From Euryarchaeota archaeon UBA251 (GTDB taxonomy: Archaea > Thermoplasmatota > Poseidoniia > Poseidoniales > Thalassarchaeaceae): DNA of 9,532 nt. Location: positions 1 to 9,532 of the forward strand of contig DAFJ01000049.1 in the NCBI GenBank assembly GCA_002497905.1, written 5' to 3'. The position numbers and the translations under genes were made by a program. This document shows positions 6,504 through 9,532 of this stretch, one piece after another. The number at the start of each line of letters is the position of its first letter. The first letter of the stretch is position 1. The notes below the pieces were generated by a model. It made no database searches and was not told the origin of the DNA. It saw only the letters and a list, made by a program, of their open reading frames with translations.

Positions 6504-7241
6504 ATGATTTGGCAATTGATGGAGCGTCTTAACGACAATCCGGCTGCAATTATCCTGCTTCCTCTTTCCATCATCTGCTTAGGCGGAGCAATCCCATTGA
6601 TGCGTGAGCATAGTCGTCGTCGTAGCATTGAGCGTGCTCTTCCTGAGATGTTGGAGTTGATTTCCGCTGAACTAGGCGCAGGACTTGGACTTGAACAGGC
6701 ATTCGCTGACGTCGCAAAATCCAGAAACGATGAGGCAGGAAAGTTACTCGATGTCGCTCTTGAACGGGCTCAAGCCACTTCATTCAGTGCAGCTCTGGCC
6801 CGTTTCGCAATTGAGACTAGGAGCACTATGGTTCAGCGTGTGGTAAATCTGCTAGATGCCGCGCTCGAACAGAACGCCCCGCTTCAGGATGTCACCTATC
6901 GGATGAGCATTGAGTACGAGAAACTCAACACTCTTCTTCGCATGAAAGAGGAGAAGGTGTTCGGTCAGGCATTTACCATGATTATCCTCATGGCACTGAT
7001 GCTTCCAGTGATTACTGGGTTCATTGTCGGCGTATTTGCAGGACCATCTACAGGTTACCCGTTGGGTTCAACCTTGAATGCCCTCTACATCTTTTCAGCA
7101 GCAGCTACTGGTGTAACTGTGGTGATTAGTGGTCGTATGCTCGATAGATTGGGTCAGTATATGTGGACTGCTCCACTGGGGATGTTAATCTCGACCGTTC
7201 TTTTCCAAGGCGTCTATTTGGTCGCAGGGAATCTATTTTGA
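6504..7241 (+). CDS. Type II secretion system F-domain membrane protein (TadB-like half)
   Basis: This 245-residue platform protein is the partner of the preceding gene. From ATG 6504 it has a first membrane helix at about 13-32 (AAIILLPLSIICLGGAIPLM), a positively charged exit (REHSRRRS), then a cytoplasmic F-domain (about 45-150) with the typical ALPEMLELISAELGAGLGLE opening and VQRVVNLLDAALEQNAPLQD core. Three further membrane helices lie at about 154-181, 190-210 and 221-242. The arrangement of one helix, an F-domain and a helical membrane block is that of bacterial TadB/TadC and of half of archaeal FlaJ. The positive-inside rule places the F-domain in the cytoplasm, where it would meet the ATPase encoded nine bases downstream. 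The start is discussed under the ribosome-binding site entry. Length is shorter than usual for TadB or TadC (about 300), because the linker parts are compact. Confidence 0.85.
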   Translation: MIWQLMERLNDNPAAIILLPLSIICLGGAIPLMREHSRRRSIERALPEMLELISAELGAGLGLEQAFADVAKSRNDEAGKLLDVALERAQATSFSAALARFAIETRSTMVQRVVNLLDAALEQNAPLQDVTYRMSIEYEKLNTLLRMKEEKVFGQAFTMIILMALMLPVITGFIVGVFAGPSTGYPLGSTLNALYIFSAAATGVTVVISGRMLDRLGQYMWTAPLGMLISTVLFQGVYLVAGNLF

Positions 7242-7250
7242 GGGAATAAC

Positions 7251-8489
7251 ATGGCAGATATTATTGATCAATACGGCGACGTCATCATCTACAGTGAAGA
7301 AGGGCACCCTACGCCATTTTACGAATTTAATGGACAGATTGCTGCAAACCCCTACGGTGTGCTACAGGTTCTTCTCGATGATGATGATCTTGAGGAAGTG
7401 ATGTACAATGGTGGGAAGCAATGCGTGAAGATTGCTCATCGCAAGCATGGAATGTGCCGGACCAACATCTGGGTTGAGGATGAAGAAGGCATTCAGATTT
7501 CAAAGAATATCGCCTCATTCACTGACGTTCCTTTGGGCGATGGTCCAGGTATGGTTCCGATTTTCGATGGCCGTCTGCCTGATGGTTCTCGCGTCAATGG
7601 CACCATCCCTCCAGTATCTCCTGACGGGCCAACACTCACAATTCGAAAGTTCCGTGAAGATCCAATCACTATTGTGGACCTCATTCGTTGGGGAACTGTT
7701 TCACCTCGTCTCGCTGCAATGTTTTGGACTTGGGTTGATGGCATGGGTGCCAAGCCTGCAAATTTCGTCATCGCTGGAGGCACTGGTTCGGGTAAGACCA
7801 CCACGTTGAATTGCCTTGGGATGTTTGTTCCATGGTCTGATCGTGTCCTTTCTGTAGAGGATACTGCTGAACTCTCTATTCACCACGATCACTGGCTGCG
7901 AATGGAAACTCGCGCACATCGTCCGGACGGTACTTCTGAGATTGACATGAACGATTGCCTGAAGTCAAGCCTTAGGATGCGCCCAGATCGCGTGATTGTC
8001 GGAGAGGTTCGCGGTCCGGAAGCTGCAACTTTACTCATGGCGATGAATACTGGTCACGATGGCTCATTCGGGAGCCTTCACGCCAATACAGCGAACGAGA
8101 CGGTCAAGCGTCTTGTCAATCCCCCAATGGCAGTTCCAGCTATTATGCTCAGTGCACTCGATTTGATTATCATGCAAGCGCGTTTGAATGTAGGTGGCAA
8201 GAACATTCGCCGTATCACAGAGGTGGCTGAGATTGCAGGCATGGAAGGTGACACCCCGCGGCTGAATCCTATCTGGAAGTATGATGCAGGCCAAGGCAAG
8301 ATTGTCGAGACCGGTGTTCCGAGTAAGGTCCGAGAGATTATCTGTGCCGCAAAGGGCTGTACTCCTGCCGATTTTGAAGCGATTGTCCGGCAGAAGGAGC
8401 AGATTCTCACTGACCTTGTGAACCGTGAGATTCGTGATATTGAATCCGTAACGCGGGTCATCCAGACCTATCACGCGACAGTAAACTAG
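7251..8489 (+). CDS. Type II/IV secretion system ATPase (TadA/CpaF/FlaI-like)
   Basis: This 412-residue cytoplasmic hexameric ATPase would drive filament assembly or secretion through the two F-domain platform proteins encoded just upstream. A short N-terminal domain (about 35-165) contains FDGRLPDGSRVNGTIPPVS (105-123) and TLTIRKF (128-134), characteristic of the CpaF/FlaI branch. The catalytic domain has Walker A GGTGSGKT (176-183), the Asp box VLSVEDTAEL (199-208), Walker B RVIVGEVRG (247-255) with Glu252, and the His box TGHDGSFGSLHAN (267-279). All expected nucleotide-binding residues are present, so it should be active. The phrase ITIVDLIRWGTVSP (139-152) is typical of archaeal secretion ATPases. 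At 412 residues it is shorter than most FlaI or CpaF proteins, the difference being at the N-terminus. GAGGGA five bases before ATG 7251 supports the start. No prepilin lies nearby in the window, so whether the machine makes a pilus, adhesin or DNA-uptake filament is open. Confidence 0.92.
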   Translation: MADIIDQYGDVIIYSEEGHPTPFYEFNGQIAANPYGVLQVLLDDDDLEEVMYNGGKQCVKIAHRKHGMCRTNIWVEDEEGIQISKNIASFTDVPLGDGPGMVPIFDGRLPDGSRVNGTIPPVSPDGPTLTIRKFREDPITIVDLIRWGTVSPRLAAMFWTWVDGMGAKPANFVIAGGTGSGKTTTLNCLGMFVPWSDRVLSVEDTAELSIHHDHWLRMETRAHRPDGTSEIDMNDCLKSSLRMRPDRVIVGEVRGPEAATLLMAMNTGHDGSFGSLHANTANETVKRLVNPPMAVPAIMLSALDLIIMQARLNVGGKNIRRITEVAEIAGMEGDTPRLNPIWKYDAGQGKIVETGVPSKVREIICAAKGCTPADFEAIVRQKEQILTDLVNREIRDIESVTRVIQTYHATVN

Positions 8490-9532
8490 TCAGGCGCCTT
8501 CTTCGGTCATCTTACGAAGGCGGTCAAGGACTGCATCTGCAGCATCGAGAGTACGTCGGGCAACTTCTGCCTCGTCGACATCCTCTTCTTCGTTATTGTC
8601 AAGTTCTTCCACCGTTCTAGCCGGCTTCCGTCCGAATGATTCCAGTACTTCATTCAGTGTTTCTACTACATTGGTGACACGTTCTGGATCGAGTGCAATC
8701 TGTCCAGGTAAAGTGGGCATTTGATCCTCGGAGATGTAGCCCATCTCGACAGCAAGAGCTCCTGCGGCTGCAATTAGGCGTGGGCGGACCTCAGGATGGT
8801 TTGCATCCCATCCTCTTCGTTCAAGGAATCGAATCATTAGGGAGTGTTCCAATGAAGTGAATTGCCCATTATTTCTGCGAATAACAGTCTCTACGATGCG
8901 CTCTAATGATTCGATTTGCATCTCCATTCGTTCAAGAGTTGCGCGAGCAGTCGCATCAATTTCGTCTACTCTGCGGAGTAAGAGACGAATGGCTCGGTCG
9001 CGCCGTGCTGCAACTGGGTCAACGTTCATTTCCATTTCATTGAGAGAAATTTGGAGGTCAAAGAGAGCGTGTATTCGCCCACTTATTGCAGGGAGTTCAA
9101 GGTCTAATCCATTCTCGCGGGCATGATTTTCGAATCCCATCCTTGCAGCAGGAATGTCGCCTCGTGCGGAGAGGAGTGTTTCTTCAAGAACATCAAGAAG
9201 GGAGTTACGTTGTTCTTCAAACCGGCGAATTGCTTGCCTCTCGCGCCAAGATCCAGGGAGGAGTGATTGTGCCTCTTGCTCTGCTGCTCGCCGCTCTGCC
9301 ATTTCTGCCACAAGATCAAGAATAGCATCTCGCACAATCGAATGTTGAACCGCGAAACCGCGTGGTTTTAGATCTTCAATGAATGCTGTGATATCCTCAG
9401 GGGTCTGGTCGCCCAATAGTAGGAAGTCCCTGATTAGTGAGCGAACCTCAGCCTCGCGGCTTTGAAGATCATTCAATGCAATTTCTGCGCCGGCTTCGAT
9501 AGTGGAATTAAGCGGCCTTGTGTCGGCCCCGT
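8490..9532 (-). CDS. Helical, highly charged protein of unknown function (N-terminus outside the window)
   Basis: I do not recognise this protein. The frame is open from its stop at 8490-8492 to the right edge, giving at least 346 residues. A TTG at 9476 could be taken as a start, but it has no ribosome-binding site and the 18 codons before it continue smoothly (ending STIEAGAEIA), so the real start is probably beyond the edge. The sequence is mostly helix with long charged stretches: arginine/glutamate-rich coiled-coil-like segments at TTG-numbered residues 60-100 and 155-202, then an acidic cluster ELDNNEEEDVDEAEV (291-305) and a short helical end. There are no membrane helices, nucleotide-binding loop or zinc motifs. 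Residues 25-52 and 207-234 look like copies of one another (see findings). Its stop codon is directly adjacent to that of the secretion ATPase on the other strand. It could be a structural or regulatory partner of the filament system or unrelated to it. Confidence 0.75.
   Translation of the reverse strand, partial: GADTRPLNSTIEAGAEIALNDLQSREAEVRSLIRDFLLLGDQTPEDITAFIEDLKPRGFAVQHSIVRDAILDLVAEMAERRAAEQEAQSLLPGSWRERQAIRRFEEQRNSLLDVLEETLLSARGDIPAARMGFENHARENGLDLELPAISGRIHALFDLQISLNEMEMNVDPVAARRDRAIRLLLRRVDEIDATARATLERMEMQIESLERIVETVIRRNNGQFTSLEHSLMIRFLERRGWDANHPEVRPRLIAAAGALAVEMGYISEDQMPTLPGQIALDPERVTNVVETLNEVLESFGRKPARTVEELDNNEEEDVDEAEVARRTLDAADAVLDRLRKMTEEGA

Noticed and set aside
8064..8474. 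Two long minus-strand open frames opposite the end of the ATPase gene
   Set aside because: They lie wholly antisense to well-conserved ATPase sequence including the His box, have no recognisable motifs, and are explained by codon usage of the real gene.
1..9532. CRISPR arrays, tRNA or rRNA genes, transposases, integrases and attachment sites
   Set aside because: No regularly spaced direct repeats, no tRNA-like cloverleaf with its conserved T-loop sequence, and no transposase or recombinase motifs were seen.

Overview
The window most likely comes from an archaeon, probably a mesophilic euryarchaeon of the Thermoplasmata side (marine group II/Poseidoniales-like). The grounds are an archaeal multi-OB replication protein A with a zinc finger, followed directly by its COG3390 partner, an archaeal-looking FlaI/TadA-type ATPase, short gene spacing, frequent Shine-Dalgarno motifs and GTG starts. 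The taxonomic placement is inference; no rRNA or other strong marker gene is present.

Left third (1-2683, all minus strand; read right to left): an M14-type succinylglutamate desuccinylase/aspartoacylase homologue, then 10 bases later a protein with two fused gamma-glutamylcyclotransferase-like domains, then 34 bases later a MogA-type molybdopterin adenylyltransferase, and after 43 bases the first 33 codons of a further gene (possibly RNase PH-like) that runs off the left edge. The spacing suggests one transcript. The first two enzymes plausibly act on acylated or gamma-glutamyl amino acids.

Centre (2684-2913): a roughly 230-base divergent intergenic region. It holds a nested inverted repeat (2829-2867) that can form a two-tier hairpin about 47 bases before the RPA start codon.

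Right two thirds (2914-8489, all plus strand): a tight run of six genes: RPA large subunit, RPA-associated protein (GTGA overlap), a 114-residue protein I do not recognise, two short type II secretion F-domain (TadB/TadC-like) membrane proteins, and a TadA/CpaF/FlaI-type secretion ATPase. The membrane motor platform is split into two genes and lies in the order platform-platform-ATPase. No prepilin, prepilin peptidase or TadZ is visible. The continuous gene run joins a single-stranded-DNA-binding complex to a type IV filament motor, and this is the most interesting arrangement here.

Right edge (8490-9532, minus strand): a long, charged, mostly helical protein of unknown function whose stop codon abuts that of the ATPase with no intervening base. 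Its reading frame is open to the window edge, so its N-terminus is missing. It contains a degenerate internal repeat.

No tRNA, rRNA, CRISPR array, insertion sequence or integrase was found.
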